Origin: Rhodococcus yananensis
GTDB taxonomy: Bacteria > Actinomycetota > Actinomycetes > Mycobacteriales > Mycobacteriaceae
Length of the DNA stretch: 56,375 nt
Assembly (NCBI RefSeq): GCF_020515525.1
Contig: NZ_JAIYEP010000022.1
Span: 1 to 56,375, forward strand
Direction: 5' to 3'
The notes beneath the pieces were generated by a model. The model did not search any database. It had not been told where the DNA came from and worked only from the letters and a program-made list of their open reading frames with translations. Numbering within the stretch: the stretch's first letter is position 1; the number at the start of each line of letters is the position of its first letter. This document shows, one piece after another, positions 1 to 9,361 of this stretch. The translations under genes and the position numbers were made by a program.

Positions 1-34
1 ACCAGAAGTGCGCACGGGTGGGGGGGACGAGCGA

Positions 35-1090
35 TCACCGGCGTTGCACCCGATGCTGACTCGCGCGGCGCTGTGCGCGGTTGCCGATGCCGCTGCTCTG
101 TTCGGCCTCGAACCGGCCGTACGCATCGACGATGTCGGAGACCAACCGATGCCGGACGACGTCGCTGCTGTCGAGGCGCGCGAAGTGGATGTCGTCGATG
201 TCGCCGAGGATCTCGGTGGCCGCGGCCAGGCCCGAGCGGGCACCACCGGGCAGATCGATCTGCGTGATGTCGCCGGTGACGACCATCTTCGATCCGAACC
301 CGAGGCGGGTCAGGAACATCTTCATCTGCTCGGCCGTGGTGTTCTGGGCTTCGTCGAGAATGATGAACGCATCGTTGAGGCTCCTACCCCGCATGTACGC
401 CAGGGGCGCGACCTCGATCACCCCGGCCTGGATGAGCTTCGGGATGGCTTCGGGGTCCATCATGTCGTGCAGCGCGTCGTGCAGGGGGCGCAGGTAGGGG
501 TCGATCTTCTCGTGCAACGTGCCGGGCAGGAAGCCGAGCCGTTCGCCCGCCTCGACGGCCGGTCGGGTCAGGATGATGCGGGTGACCTGCTTGGTCTGCA
601 GGGCCTGCACCGCCTTCGCCATCGCAAGGTAGGTCTTGCCGGTGCCGGCCGGTCCGACACCGAACACGATGGTGTTGGTGTCGATCGCGTCGACGTAGCG
701 CTTCTGGTTGAGCGTCTTGGGCCGGATCGTCTTACCGCGACGGGACAGGATGTCGAGGCTCAGGACGTCCGCCGGCGACTCCGACAGTCCCTGGGTCAGC
801 ATCCCGACCGTGCGGCGCACCGCGTCGGGGGTCAACGGCTGGCCACGACGCACGAGGGTGACGAGTTCGCCGATCACTCGTTCGGCGAGAGCGACGTCGG
901 CGGGGCTGCCGCTCAGCGTCACCGAGTTGCCGCGCACGTGGATGTCGGCTGCCAGAAGACCTTCGAGTGCGATGAGGTTCTCGTCGGCCGCGCCGAGCAG
1001 TGGAGCCGCCGTCTCGGGCGGGAGTTCCAGGCTCGAACGGACCGGAGTCGGGTCTACGTCGGGGTCGCGGGGACGGTCTGGTTCGCTCAC
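35..1090 (-). CDS. phoH: PhoH family ATPase
   Basis: A 351-residue PhoH-like NTPase. Walker A (GPAGTGKT) is at residues 146-153 and Walker B (FIILDEAQN) at 242-250, followed by the conserved VVTGDITQIDLP segment at about 270-281. The N-terminal 100 residues look like the KH-like region typical of the long actinobacterial form. PhoH proteins are cytoplasmic ATPases linked to RNA metabolism and usually sit next to ybeY. The gene lies downstream of the TetR gene on the same strand and its 3' neighbour is outside the window. Start is ATG at 1090. The basic tail (RAQRRASQHRVQRR) looks disordered. The family assignment is firm; the exact cellular role is not known. Confidence 0.93.
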   Translation of the reverse strand: MSEPDRPRDPDVDPTPVRSSLELPPETAAPLLGAADENLIALEGLLAADIHVRGNSVTLSGSPADVALAERVIGELVTLVRRGQPLTPDAVRRTVGMLTQGLSESPADVLSLDILSRRGKTIRPKTLNQKRYVDAIDTNTIVFGVGPAGTGKTYLAMAKAVQALQTKQVTRIILTRPAVEAGERLGFLPGTLHEKIDPYLRPLHDALHDMMDPEAIPKLIQAGVIEVAPLAYMRGRSLNDAFIILDEAQNTTAEQMKMFLTRLGFGSKMVVTGDITQIDLPGGARSGLAAATEILGDIDDIHFARLDSSDVVRHRLVSDIVDAYGRFEAEQSSGIGNRAQRRASQHRVQRR

Positions 1091-1152
1091 GTGGACGGAA
1101 CGGCCTGCTTTCGGTTCATCGACGGCACGACGGTCGTCGTGTCCCGACCAGT

Positions 1153-1824
1153 CTAGCGCTGCACCGTCACGGACTCGCCCGCATCACGTGGGTCAGCGAC
1201 CGACCGCTCGTCGTCGAGCCAGCGGTGGGCCGCATCGAGTACCCGCCGGGCACGTCCGGCATCGACTCCCGCGAGAACGAGGACCGCGAGCGCGATGACT
1301 TCGCCCGCATCGTCGACGAACCCCAGGTTCACCTGTTCGAAGGTGGCCATCGTCAGCCCCTCCATCATGGCGACGAGCACGACGGTCGGTAGATGATCGG
1401 GCAGGACCCCGGACGCACGACCGCGCTCGATCGTGTCGAACATCCGGTTGCGGACCGGCGCGACGAGGTCGCTGATGCGTTCGTCCCCGACCTCCTTGCG
1501 CGCGAACGAGAGCAGCATCCGGTAGCGGTCACCGACCGGACTCATCCGGAGCACCCCCACGGCCAGGGCCAGCTCGACATCGTCGGGTTCGGGATGGTCC
1601 AGGGAGTCGGCGAGGGCGACACCGGCGTCCTCCGCGATGCCCTCGACGAGGGCCTCCCGGTTGGGGAAGTGCGCGTACACGGTGCGGCGCACGACACCTG
1701 CCGCCTTCGCCACGTCGTCCATGCTCGCATCGGGGTCGGCGGCGAAACACCGCATCGCGGCGTCGAGGATGCGGGAACGGTTGATGTTCGCGCGGTTGCG
1801 GGACTGCCGCTGCGGCTCCGACAC
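1153..1824 (-). CDS. TetR family transcriptional regulator
   Basis: About 223 residues with an N-terminal TetR helix-turn-helix (ILDAAMRCFAADPDASMDDVAKAAGVVRRTVYAHF). I place the start at GTG 1824, preceded by AAAGAGG. A longer in-frame ORF begins at GTG 1863, but a TAAACT -10 candidate at 1865-1870 would put the transcript start inside that extension. The gene is divergent from the DHA2-type efflux gene at 1941, and the shared gap holds two near-identical palindromes. The likely job is ligand-relieved repression of the transporter and of itself. The ligand is unknown, probably a toxic hydrophobic compound. Confidence 0.88.
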   Translation of the reverse strand: MSEPQRQSRNRANINRSRILDAAMRCFAADPDASMDDVAKAAGVVRRTVYAHFPNREALVEGIAEDAGVALADSLDHPEPDDVELALAVGVLRMSPVGDRYRMLLSFARKEVGDERISDLVAPVRNRMFDTIERGRASGVLPDHLPTVVLVAMMEGLTMATFEQVNLGFVDDAGEVIALAVLVLAGVDAGRARRVLDAAHRWLDDERSVADPRDAGESVTVQR

Positions 1825-1871
1825 GCTGAGGGACCTCTTTCGGACGATTCGGGGTACTCCCACCAGTTTAG

Positions 1872-1889
1872 TTGCACACGACTGTGCAA
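1872..1889. promoter_or_regulatory. TetR operator O1
   Basis: TTGCACACGACTGTGCAA is a perfect palindrome with two 7-bp arms (TTGCACA/TGTGCAA) around 4 bases. Its first six bases (TTGCAC) can act as the -35 of the efflux gene, with TAAGTT at 1895-1900 as the -10 after a 17-bp spacer. It also lies just upstream of the TAAACT -10 candidate of the regulator gene. The position fits a repressor site; binding is inferred. Confidence 0.72.
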
Positions 1890-1897
1890 AGCCTTAA

Positions 1898-1917
1898 GTT
1901 GCACAGTGATGTGCAAC
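1898..1917. promoter_or_regulatory. TetR operator O2
   Basis: GTTGCACAGTGATGTGCAAC is a perfect palindrome with 8-bp arms and a 4-base spacer, sharing TTGCACA-N4-TGTGCAA with O1. The two centres are 27 bp apart. It covers the downstream half of the -10 and the expected transcript start of the efflux gene, so occupancy should block initiation. Confidence 0.72.
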
Positions 1918-1940
1918 TCCGCTCACGACCCGGGGGAACG

Positions 1941-3527
1941 ATGACCACCACCGAGAACTCCGCCGCCCAGCTCCGCCCCGAGGATCCGTACTCCCGCCGC
2001 TGGGCGGGCCTGGCGGTCCTGTGCCTGAGTCTGCTGATCGTCGTCATGGCCAACACGGCGCTGATCGTCGCGGCACCGAGCATGCTGCGCGAGCTCTCCC
2101 TCACCAGCACCGATCTGCAATGGATCATCGACGGATACACCGTCCCGTACGCAGCGCTGATGCTCCTGTGCGGTGTCCTCGGCGACCGGTTCGGCAGACG
2201 CCGCGCACTGCTCGCGGGCCTCGGTGTCTTCGCGGCCGGCGCCGTGTACGGGAGCCTGGCCGACAGTGCCGTCGAGGTGATCGCGGCGCGCATCGTCATG
2301 GGTGTCGGCGCCGCCGTCATCATGCCCGCGACGCTGTCGCTGCTCGTCGCGATGTTCCCCGCCCATGAACGGGCCCGGGCCATCGCCGCATGGGCCGCCA
2401 CGTCCGGCCTGGCGATCGCTCTCGGGCCGTTGCTGGCCGGATGGCTCCTCGAATCCCACGCGTGGGGCTCGACCTTTCTGATCAACGTGCCCATCGCCGC
2501 ATTCGCGGCCGTCACCGCACTCGTCCTCGTTCCCGCGTCGAAGGCCGAGCACGTGACCCGCACGGACTGGCTGGGCGGCCTGCTGTCGGTGATCGCCGTC
2601 GGCGGCCTCGTGTTCGCCATCATCGACGGCTTCCACTTCGGCTGGGGCATCACCGCTCTCGGGTCCCTGGCCGCGGCGGTCGCTGCGAGTGTCGGGTTCG
2701 TGGTGTGGGAGCTCCGGCACCCGGCTCCGCTGCTGAACCTGCGCCGGGTCACCGACCGGACCGTCGGCGGTGCCTGCATCGCCGTCATGCTGCTGTTCTT
2801 CGCCGCGTTCGGCGTCATCTACTTCGTCGCGCAACAGTTCCAGTTCGTGCTCGGATACGGCCCGCTCGAGACAGGGGTGCGGCTGCTGCCCCTGGCGGTC
2901 GCGGTATCGGCGGGTGCCGCAGTGAGCAGCCGGCTCGCCCCGAGGATCGGTTCGCGTACGGTGATCGCCGGGGGCATGACGATCGCGGCCACCGGCGTGC
3001 TCGCACTCGTCGCACTGTCGTCCGTACCCGGTTACCCGCTCGTGCTCGCGTCGCTGCTCCTGCTCGGTCTGGGCATCGGTCTCGCCACCCCGCCCGCGAC
3101 CGACCTGATCATGGCGAGCTTCTCCGAGAGCGAACTCGGCGCCGCCGGCGGCCTCAACGACACCGCCGTCGAGCTCGGTGGATCCCTCGGTATCGCGCTA
3201 CTCGGTTCCGTTCTCGCCACGACCTACAGCGATCGGATCGCCGGGTTCCTCGCCGACCTCCCGTCGACGAACCTGACCGGCACCATGGCCGCGCAGGCGG
3301 AGCAGGCCGTCGAGGCCGCCCGCGACTCGGTGGGCGGCGCCGCGATCGTCGCGGACGAACTCGCGAAGAACCCGTTCGCCGAGTCCTACGCGCAACCCCT
3401 GCTCGACGAAGCCGCGACGGCGTTCGCCGCCGCCATCGCCGACGCGAGCCTCGTCGGTGGAATCGGGTTGGCCGCCGGTGCGGTGCTCGTCGCGGTGCTG
3501 CTGCCCGGCCGCGCCCACACACGGTAA
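1941..3527 (+). CDS. DHA2-type MFS drug efflux transporter
   Basis: A 528-residue major facilitator with about 14 predicted membrane segments, the length expected for the EmrB/QacA (DHA2) group. The motif-A loop GVLGDRFGRRRAL is at about residues 78-90. I chose ATG 1941 because GGGGGA lies just upstream and longer in-frame starts fall inside the operators. It probably exports hydrophobic or cationic toxicants using the proton gradient across the cell membrane. The divergent TetR gene and twin operators indicate inducible expression. The substrate cannot be read from the sequence. Confidence 0.9.
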   Translation: MTTTENSAAQLRPEDPYSRRWAGLAVLCLSLLIVVMANTALIVAAPSMLRELSLTSTDLQWIIDGYTVPYAALMLLCGVLGDRFGRRRALLAGLGVFAAGAVYGSLADSAVEVIAARIVMGVGAAVIMPATLSLLVAMFPAHERARAIAAWAATSGLAIALGPLLAGWLLESHAWGSTFLINVPIAAFAAVTALVLVPASKAEHVTRTDWLGGLLSVIAVGGLVFAIIDGFHFGWGITALGSLAAAVAASVGFVVWELRHPAPLLNLRRVTDRTVGGACIAVMLLFFAAFGVIYFVAQQFQFVLGYGPLETGVRLLPLAVAVSAGAAVSSRLAPRIGSRTVIAGGMTIAATGVLALVALSSVPGYPLVLASLLLLGLGIGLATPPATDLIMASFSESELGAAGGLNDTAVELGGSLGIALLGSVLATTYSDRIAGFLADLPSTNLTGTMAAQAEQAVEAARDSVGGAAIVADELAKNPFAESYAQPLLDEAATAFAAAIADASLVGGIGLAAGAVLVAVLLPGRAHTR

Positions 3528-3585
3528 CCGCGTCGAATGGCGATTGCCGCGGGAAATTCCGCGCAGCTACCACCATTCTGCGTTG

Positions 3586-4368
3586 CTACGACCGAACCGA
3601 TCCGATACCCGCGTCACCGTCGCGGTTCAGCAGCAGATCGATCGAGATCGCCCAGGCGCGCGTGGACGCGTCGAGGAAAGCGAAGTGGTCCTCGCCCTCG
3701 ACGAGGTGCAGCGACACCGGATCACCTGCCGCTCGGGCCGCATCGGTGTAGCGCTGCGCCACCTTGACCGGCACCTGGACGTCCTCCGTTCCGTGCACGA
3801 CCGCGACCGGCACCCCGATCGGCAACCGGTGCTGCGGAGACGCCGACCGGTACAGCTCCGGATCGGCATCGAACCGCCGGCCGAACAGGTCCTCGATGTA
3901 GTCGATGCGTCGGCCACGTTCCGCCGCCGACGCGAGGTCGAGCGCACCCGCCTGGGACACGGTCAACTCGGGCCGGATCTTCGTGTCCTGCCCGGCCAAC
4001 CACACCGCGAGCTGGCCACCTGCGGAATGCCCGACCACCCGGACCCGGTCGAGGTCGACGTCGACGCCCGCGGACCGGGCGTGCGGCGCCACGACCGTGC
4101 CGAGCGCCTCGAGCGCGGCGACGACATCCGCGGACATCTCCGGCCAGCGACCACCAGCACCGATCCGGCGATACTCGATGTTCCAGGCGGCGACGCCGCG
4201 TCGCGCCAGTTCGGCAGCGAGCGCCGTCCCCAGGTTGAGGTGGTAGCGGCCGCTCCAGAACCCGCCGTGGACGACCATGACGACCGGTACGGGGCCGGTG
4301 GTGTCGGGCAGGTACAGGTGCCCGAACTGTTCGGGCTCCGGTCCGTAGGTCAGGCGAGTGCGCGGCAT
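3586..4368 (-). CDS. alpha/beta hydrolase, BD-FAE/kynurenine formamidase-like
   Basis: A 260-residue alpha/beta hydrolase. The oxyanion-hole HGG is at 34-36, the nucleophile elbow GHSAGG is at 113-118 (Ser115), and the likely acid and base are Asp196 (HGTED) and His228 (GEDH). The HGGxW start and short cap resemble the kynurenine formamidase/BD-FAE esterase group, but no tryptophan catabolism genes are nearby. The gene starts 10 bases after the rsmE stop on the same strand, so it is probably the last gene of the hrcA-dnaJ2-rsmE run. The substrate is unknown. Confidence 0.82.
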   Translation of the reverse strand: MPRTRLTYGPEPEQFGHLYLPDTTGPVPVVMVVHGGFWSGRYHLNLGTALAAELARRGVAAWNIEYRRIGAGGRWPEMSADVVAALEALGTVVAPHARSAGVDVDLDRVRVVGHSAGGQLAVWLAGQDTKIRPELTVSQAGALDLASAAERGRRIDYIEDLFGRRFDADPELYRSASPQHRLPIGVPVAVVHGTEDVQVPVKVAQRYTDAARAAGDPVSLHLVEGEDHFAFLDASTRAWAISIDLLLNRDGDAGIGSVRS

Positions 4369-4378
4369 ACCGCAAACG

Positions 4379-5137
4379 CTAGTGGAGGGGTCGCTGCGTC
4401 CAGCGGTCGGTCAGCACACCGACCGCGCCGAGCGCGACGGCCGCCGCCGTGGAGGTGCGCAGCACCGTCGGTCCCAGCGACACCGCGGTCGCGCCCACCG
4501 CGACGAGGCCGTCGACCTCGTCGTCGTCGAGGCCGCCCTCCGGTCCGACGACGAGCACCAGTTCGGAGGCATCGGCGAGCGGCAGCGACGCGAACGGGAC
4601 GGTCGCGGATTCGTGCAGCACCGCGACGACACCACCGGCCGCGACGACACCGTGCACGAACGCGAGTGTGTCGGCGGTGCGGTGCAGTGGCTCCACGACG
4701 GGTACGTGGGCGCGGCGGGACTGCTTCGCCGCAGCGGTCGCGACGGCCCGCCATCGGGCGACACCCTTGTCCGCCTTCGAGTCCCACCGTGCGACGCACC
4801 GCGACGACTGCCACGGCACGAACCGGTCGGCACCGGCCTCGGTGGCCAGTTCGACGGCGAGCTCGGACCGGTCGGACTTCGGCAGGGCCTGCACGATCGT
4901 CACTCGCGGGCGCGCCGGTTCCACGGTTCGCCGCGCGAGGACCGCAGCGTCGAGGCGGTCCTTCGCGACGGCGACGACCTCGACATCGGCGATCCCGCCG
5001 CGACCGTCGGCGAACACCAGCCGCTCCCCCACCGCGATGCGACGCACCGTCGCGGCGTGCCGCCCCTCCTTGCCGTCGAGGACGGCGATCGCGCCGGCCT
5101 CGGGCAGCGGATCGAGATAGAACAGTGTCGCGACCAC
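4379..5137 (-). CDS. rsmE: 16S rRNA (uracil-1498-N3)-methyltransferase
   Basis: A 252-residue SPOUT methyltransferase. It has the N-terminal PUA-like domain and the C-terminal trefoil-knot motifs VVGPEGGL (about 196-203) and LGPTVLRTSTA (221-231) that bind S-adenosylmethionine. RsmE methylates U1498 of 16S rRNA in the decoding region of the assembled 30S subunit. It starts 10 bases after dnaJ2, the usual actinobacterial order, and is very probably cotranscribed with it. Length is normal. Confidence 0.95.
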   Translation of the reverse strand: MVATLFYLDPLPEAGAIAVLDGKEGRHAATVRRIAVGERLVFADGRGGIADVEVVAVAKDRLDAAVLARRTVEPARPRVTIVQALPKSDRSELAVELATEAGADRFVPWQSSRCVARWDSKADKGVARWRAVATAAAKQSRRAHVPVVEPLHRTADTLAFVHGVVAAGGVVAVLHESATVPFASLPLADASELVLVVGPEGGLDDDEVDGLVAVGATAVSLGPTVLRTSTAAAVALGAVGVLTDRWTQRPLH

Positions 5138-5147
5138 GCCGGTCCGC

Positions 5148-6299
5148 CTAGCGGGCGCTGAACGCGTCGCGCAGACGCGAGAACAGCCCGGAGGAGTTCT
5201 GTGACCCGTTGGTCACGACCTCGACGCGTTCACGGTCGTTGCTGCGACGGTAGTCCTCGAGCAGCTTGGTCTGCTTGTGGTCGAGCCGGCTGGGGACGAC
5301 GACCTCGAGGTGCGCGTGCAGGTCGCCCCGCGCCGACGAACGCAGTTTCGGCATGCCGTGTCCGCGCAGCACCGCGACCGAACCCGGCTGGGTGCCGGAA
5401 TCCACGGTCACCTCGACCGCACCGTCGAGGATCGTCTCGAGGGTGACGCTGGTGCCGAGCGCGGCGTCGACCATGGGGACACGGATGGTGCAGTGCAGGT
5501 CGTCGCCGTCGCGCACGAAGACGTCGTGCTGCTGCTCGATCACCTCGACGTACAGGTCGCCGGCGGGACCGCCGCCGGGTCCGACCTCACCCTGACCGGC
5601 GAGCCGGATGCGCATGCCGTTCCCGACACCGGCGGGAACCTTGACGGTGATCTCGCGCCGGGCGCGGACACGGCCGTCGCCACCGCACTTGCGGCACGGA
5701 TCGGGAATGGTCTCGCCGGCGCCGCGGCAGGTGGGGCACGGCCGGGACGTCATGACCTGGCCGAGGAAGGAGCGCTGCACGGACTGGACCTCACCGGCAC
5801 CGCCGCAGGTGGCGCACCGTACGGGCTTCGAGTCGCCGTGGGTGCCGGAACCGGTGCACGCGTCGCAGAGGATCGCGGTGTCGACGGTGACGGACTTGGT
5901 GATGCCCGTGGCGCACTCGTCGAGGGTCAGGCGGGTGCGCAGCAGCGAATCCGCGCCCGGCTGCACGCGGCCCCGGGGGCCGCGGCCGCCGCCGGCGGAG
6001 CCGCCGAAGAACGCTTCGAAGACGTCGCCGAGCCCGCCGAAGCCCGCTCCGGTGAAGCCACCGGCGCCCGCGGATCCGGCCGACGCGAGGGGGTCGCCGC
6101 CCATGTCGACGATGCGGCGCTTCTCGGGGTCCGACAGCACCTCGTAGGCCGCGGAGATCTCCTGGAATCGCACCTGCGCCGACTCGTCGGGGTTGACGTC
6201 GGGGTGGTGTTCGCGCGCCAACTTGCGGTACGCCCGCTTGATCTCCTGGTCGGTCGCGTCCTTGGACACGCCGAGCGTCCCGTAGTAGTCCCGTGCCAC
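5148..6299 (-). CDS. dnaJ2: molecular chaperone DnaJ (DnaJ2)
   Basis: A 383-residue type I J-protein. The J domain carries HPD at 32-34 and a Gly/Phe-rich linker spans about 73-110. Four CxxCxGxG zinc repeats begin at Cys145, Cys162, Cys188 and Cys202, followed by the two C-terminal substrate-binding domains. It stimulates the ATPase of DnaK and delivers unfolded proteins to it. Actinobacteria carry two DnaJ proteins; this one sits beside hrcA and away from dnaK-grpE, so it is the DnaJ2 copy. I found no CIRCE element upstream. Confidence 0.96.
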   Translation of the reverse strand: MARDYYGTLGVSKDATDQEIKRAYRKLAREHHPDVNPDESAQVRFQEISAAYEVLSDPEKRRIVDMGGDPLASAGSAGAGGFTGAGFGGLGDVFEAFFGGSAGGGRGPRGRVQPGADSLLRTRLTLDECATGITKSVTVDTAILCDACTGSGTHGDSKPVRCATCGGAGEVQSVQRSFLGQVMTSRPCPTCRGAGETIPDPCRKCGGDGRVRARREITVKVPAGVGNGMRIRLAGQGEVGPGGGPAGDLYVEVIEQQHDVFVRDGDDLHCTIRVPMVDAALGTSVTLETILDGAVEVTVDSGTQPGSVAVLRGHGMPKLRSSARGDLHAHLEVVVPSRLDHKQTKLLEDYRRSNDRERVEVVTNGSQNSSGLFSRLRDAFSAR

Positions 6300-6360
6300 G
6301 TTAGGTTCTCGTCCTTACTTCTCTACACAGATGTACTTCGCTACACGTGTGCGGAGGTAC

Positions 6361-7401
6361 TCAGCGACCGCCGAGCACCTCACCGATATATCTCGCAACG
6401 GTCGCCACCGCTGCGATCGTTCCCGGATAGTCCATCCGGGTGGGTCCGAGCACGCCGAGTCCACCGAAGACGGTGCCCGCGGTGCCGTATCCGGTCGAGA
6501 CCACGGACGTGCTGCGCATCTCCTCGACCTGGGTCTCCTCCCCGATGCGGACCGTGACCCGCCCCGCATCGTGGCCGGCGGCGAGGAGCTTGAGGACCAC
6601 GACCTGCTCCTCGAGGGCTTCGAGGACCTGCCGCAACGAACCGGACATGCCCGCTGTCTCGAAGTCCGCGGCGTTGCGGGTCAGGTTGGCCGTGCCACCG
6701 AGGACGAGGCGCTCCTCGGGATGCTCGACGAGCGACTCCACCAGCACCGTGGTGCACCGGATCACCGCGTCACGCAGGTCCTCCGGTGCGTCCTCCGCGA
6801 GTTCCGACACCGCGATCGACGCGGCCGCGAGCCGCTTTCCGCTCAAGGCGCTGCCCAGAAGGTCCCTCAGTCGCGCGAGAGCGTCCTCGTCGAGTACGTC
6901 ACCGAGTTCGACGATGCGTTGGTCGACGCGGCCCGAGTCGGTGATGAGCACCAGCAACAGACGCGCCGGTGTCAGAGCGACCACCTCGATGTGCCGCACC
7001 GACGATGCGGACAGGATCGGATACTGCACCACCGCGACCTGGCGGGTGAGTTGCGCCAGCAGCCGGACGCCGCGGCGCAGGACGTCGTCGAGATCGACCC
7101 CCGACTCGAGGAACTGGAGGATGGCCCGACGCTCCGCCGCCGACAGCGGCTTGACGTCGGCGATCCGGTCGACGAACTGACGGTACCCCTTGTCGGTGGG
7201 GACACGGCCGGAGCTCGTGTGCGTCTGGGTGATGTACCCCTCCGCTTCGAGGACCGCCATGTCGTTGCGCACCGTCGCGCTGGACACCCCCAGGTTGTGT
7301 CGATCGACGAGCGTCTTCGAGCCGATCGGTTCCTTGGTGGACACGTAGTCCGCCACGATCGCACGCAGTACCTGGAATCTCCGTTCCTCGGTGCTCGACA
7401 A
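6361..7401 (-). CDS. hrcA: heat-inducible transcription repressor HrcA
   Basis: About 346 residues. The N-terminal winged helix ([21 protein letters not shown] and following) and the rest match HrcA along its length. The best start is TTG at 7401 (reading LSSTEERR), because GGAGGTGG stands at the right distance. The open frame extends to 7602, but that extension is low-complexity Arg/Gly sequence. HrcA represses class I heat-shock genes by binding CIRCE. No CIRCE is visible in this window, so its targets (groES/groEL) must lie elsewhere. It is followed by dnaJ2 after a 61-base gap. Confidence 0.94.
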   Translation of the reverse strand: MSSTEERRFQVLRAIVADYVSTKEPIGSKTLVDRHNLGVSSATVRNDMAVLEAEGYITQTHTSSGRVPTDKGYRQFVDRIADVKPLSAAERRAILQFLESGVDLDDVLRRGVRLLAQLTRQVAVVQYPILSASSVRHIEVVALTPARLLLVLITDSGRVDQRIVELGDVLDEDALARLRDLLGSALSGKRLAAASIAVSELAEDAPEDLRDAVIRCTTVLVESLVEHPEERLVLGGTANLTRNAADFETAGMSGSLRQVLEALEEQVVVLKLLAAGHDAGRVTVRIGEETQVEEMRSTSVVSTGYGTAGTVFGGLGVLGPTRMDYPGTIAAVATVARYIGEVLGGR

Positions 7402-7573
7402 CCCGCCCACCTCCGTTTCCGCCACGCGCACCAAAGGCGCGGTCGCCCCGTGGGTGCGGTCCAACCACGCTCCGTACCCGACCAGTCTAGTCGTGTCCCC
7501 GATACACCCCCCTCCGTGGCACCGACGGTCCCTTCGTCTCGCCCCTCCTCCCGCGCGCCCGTAGGCTGACAGC

Positions 7574-7951
7574 ATGATCTTCAAGGGTGTCCGGGACGGC
7601 AAACCGTATCCCGATCACGGCCTGTCGCTCCGCGACTGGTCGAGGATCCCGCCACGTCAGATCAGGCTCGACGAGATCGTCACCACCACCAAGGTTCTCG
7701 AACTGGATCGTCTGCTGTCCGAGGACTCGACGTTCTACGGCGACCTGTTCCCCCACGCCGTCCAGTGGCAGGGCGTGCTGTACCTCGAGGACGGATTGCA
7801 CCGCGCCGTGCAGTCCGCGCTGCGCAACCGACCGGTCCTGCACGCCCGTGTCTTCGACTACGACGTGCTGGCACCGACCGCCGAAGCCTCCGTGCCGGAC
7901 GGGCCCGGCGCCCGGCAACCCGATTCGACCGAGACCGATTTCCTGCGCTGA
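7574..7951 (+). CDS. conserved actinobacterial protein, Rv2375-like
   Basis: A 125-residue protein beginning [17 protein letters not shown]. From memory it matches the small protein encoded between hrcA and the hemN-like gene in mycobacteria (Rv2375). It is divergent from hrcA and convergent with hemW. Residues 45-95 ([44 protein letters not shown]) have the DGxHR-then-helix pattern of the ParB/sulfiredoxin fold; that is my inference. Some databases call relatives VapB-like antitoxins, but no toxin gene is adjacent. Function unknown. Confidence 0.85.
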   Translation: MIFKGVRDGKPYPDHGLSLRDWSRIPPRQIRLDEIVTTTKVLELDRLLSEDSTFYGDLFPHAVQWQGVLYLEDGLHRAVQSALRNRPVLHARVFDYDVLAPTAEASVPDGPGARQPDSTETDFLR

Positions 7952-7983
7952 GTCACCGGCCGTCGACACGCTCCCTCGTCGCC

Positions 7984-9210
7984 TCAGGCGGCCTCCGAGG
8001 CGAGGAGGATGTCGCGCACCACGGCGTCGGCGAGCAACCGGCCGCGGCCGGTGAGCACGAGCCGTTCGTCGTCTATGACGGCGAGGCCGTCCGCCACCGC
8101 CCTCGCCGCGGCCTGTCGTTCCGCCGCGCCGAGCACTTCGAGGGGGAGTCCGGTACGCAACCGGACGGTGAGCATCACACGTTCGGTGTGGATGTCGCCC
8201 GAACTCAGGGTTTCGCTGTCGGCGACCGGCAGGGCAGCGTCGGCGAGCATCGTCGCGTACCGCGCCGGGTGCTTGACGTTCCACCATCGGACGCCACCGA
8301 CGTGACTGTGGGCACCCGGTCCGGCACCCCACCAGTCACCGCCGTCCCAGTAGCCGAGATTGTGTCGGCACCGCGCGTCGGGATCGTCGGCCCGGGCCCA
8401 GTTCGACACCTCGTACCACGTGAGTCCGGCGGCTTCGAGTCGCGCATCGATCCGTTCGTAGCGAGCGGCCAACACGTCGTCGTCCGGGGCCGGGATCTCG
8501 CCGCGACGGACCCGGCGTGCGAGCGCGGTTCCGTCCTCGACGATCAACGCGTAGGCCGACACGTGATCGACCCCGGCCGCGAGCACGGCGTCGAGGGAGG
8601 CCTCCAGGTCCGTGTCCCGTTCCCCCGGTGTCCCGTAGATCAGATCGAGGTTGACGTGGTCGAATCCGGCGGTCCGGGCCTCACGTGCCGCCGCGACCGG
8701 ACGACCCGGCGTATGGGTCCGGTCCAGCACCTTCAGCACGTGTTCGGCCGCGGACTGCATGCCGAGCGAGACACGGGTGTACCCGGCATCACGGATCCGG
8801 CCGAAGAAGTGCGGCGAGGTGGATTCCGGATTCGACTCGGTGGTGACCTCCGCGCCCGAGGCCAGCCCGAACGCGGCACGCACCGCGTCCAGCACCTCGG
8901 CGAGACCGTCCGCTCCGAGCAGTGACGGGGTTCCGCCCCCGACGAAGACCGTCTGCGCCGGGGGCGCGCCTCGTCCCTCGCGGTCGAGCAGCGCGGCTCC
9001 GGCGTCGAGTTCCCGTTTCAGTGCGTCGAGCCACGACCGCGGGGACGCCGCCGTGCCGAGTTCTCCCGCCGTGTAGGTGTTGAAATCGCAGTAGCCGCAC
9101 CGTGATGCGCAGAACGGTACGTGCACGTACACGCCGAACGGTCGGGTGCCGACGCCGACGAGCGCGGTATCCGGTAACGCCAGGACACCGCCGGCTTCGT
9201 TCCCACTCAC
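7984..9210 (-). CDS. hemW: HemW-like radical SAM heme chaperone
   Basis: About 408 residues from GTG 9210; an in-frame alternative start lies at 9264. The radical SAM motif is CASRCGYC, with Cys34, Cys38 and Cys41 (CX3CX2C), followed by GGGTPS. The CDF after the third Cys, in place of the CxCF of true coproporphyrinogen dehydrogenase HemN, puts it in the HemW group. HemW binds heme and an Fe-S cluster and is thought to hand heme to respiratory proteins. No strong ribosome site supports either start. It is divergent from the sulfur operon leader at 9362. Confidence 0.9.
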   Translation of the reverse strand: MSGNEAGGVLALPDTALVGVGTRPFGVYVHVPFCASRCGYCDFNTYTAGELGTAASPRSWLDALKRELDAGAALLDREGRGAPPAQTVFVGGGTPSLLGADGLAEVLDAVRAAFGLASGAEVTTESNPESTSPHFFGRIRDAGYTRVSLGMQSAAEHVLKVLDRTHTPGRPVAAAREARTAGFDHVNLDLIYGTPGERDTDLEASLDAVLAAGVDHVSAYALIVEDGTALARRVRRGEIPAPDDDVLAARYERIDARLEAAGLTWYEVSNWARADDPDARCRHNLGYWDGGDWWGAGPGAHSHVGGVRWWNVKHPARYATMLADAALPVADSETLSSGDIHTERVMLTVRLRTGLPLEVLGAAERQAAARAVADGLAVIDDERLVLTGRGRLLADAVVRDILLASEAA

Positions 9211-9323
9211 GTCGTCCAGTGTTCCAGACCGGGGAACCGTCACCCCGGGCCGTGCCTTCGACAAGCCTCACGCCGCGCCTACCTCGACATTTCCCCCGTT
9301 TCGAGTGGAAATAGGACCCGGGA

Positions 9324-9354
9324 TTGGTCCCCGGCCCCGATGACGTGGCACAAT
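9324..9354 (+). promoter_or_regulatory. promoter of the cysteine leader/sirA operon
   Basis: A -10 hexamer CACAAT at 9349-9354 ends 7 bases before the leader ATG at 9362. TTGGTC at 9324-9329 is a -35 candidate with a 19-bp spacer. This places the transcript start at or next to the A of the ATG, giving a leaderless mRNA. Position-based inference. Confidence 0.55.
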
Positions 9355-9361
9355 GGTCGCC

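Noticed and set aside
8-1156. Long open frame antisense to phoH, and similar long antisense frames over most genes
   Set aside because: Shadow frames caused by high GC at third codon positions; the opposite strand holds a recognised family with intact motifs.
6300-7573. CIRCE element for HrcA near hrcA or dnaJ2
   Set aside because: No TTAGCACTC-N9-GAGTGCTAA-like sequence was seen in the intergenic parts.
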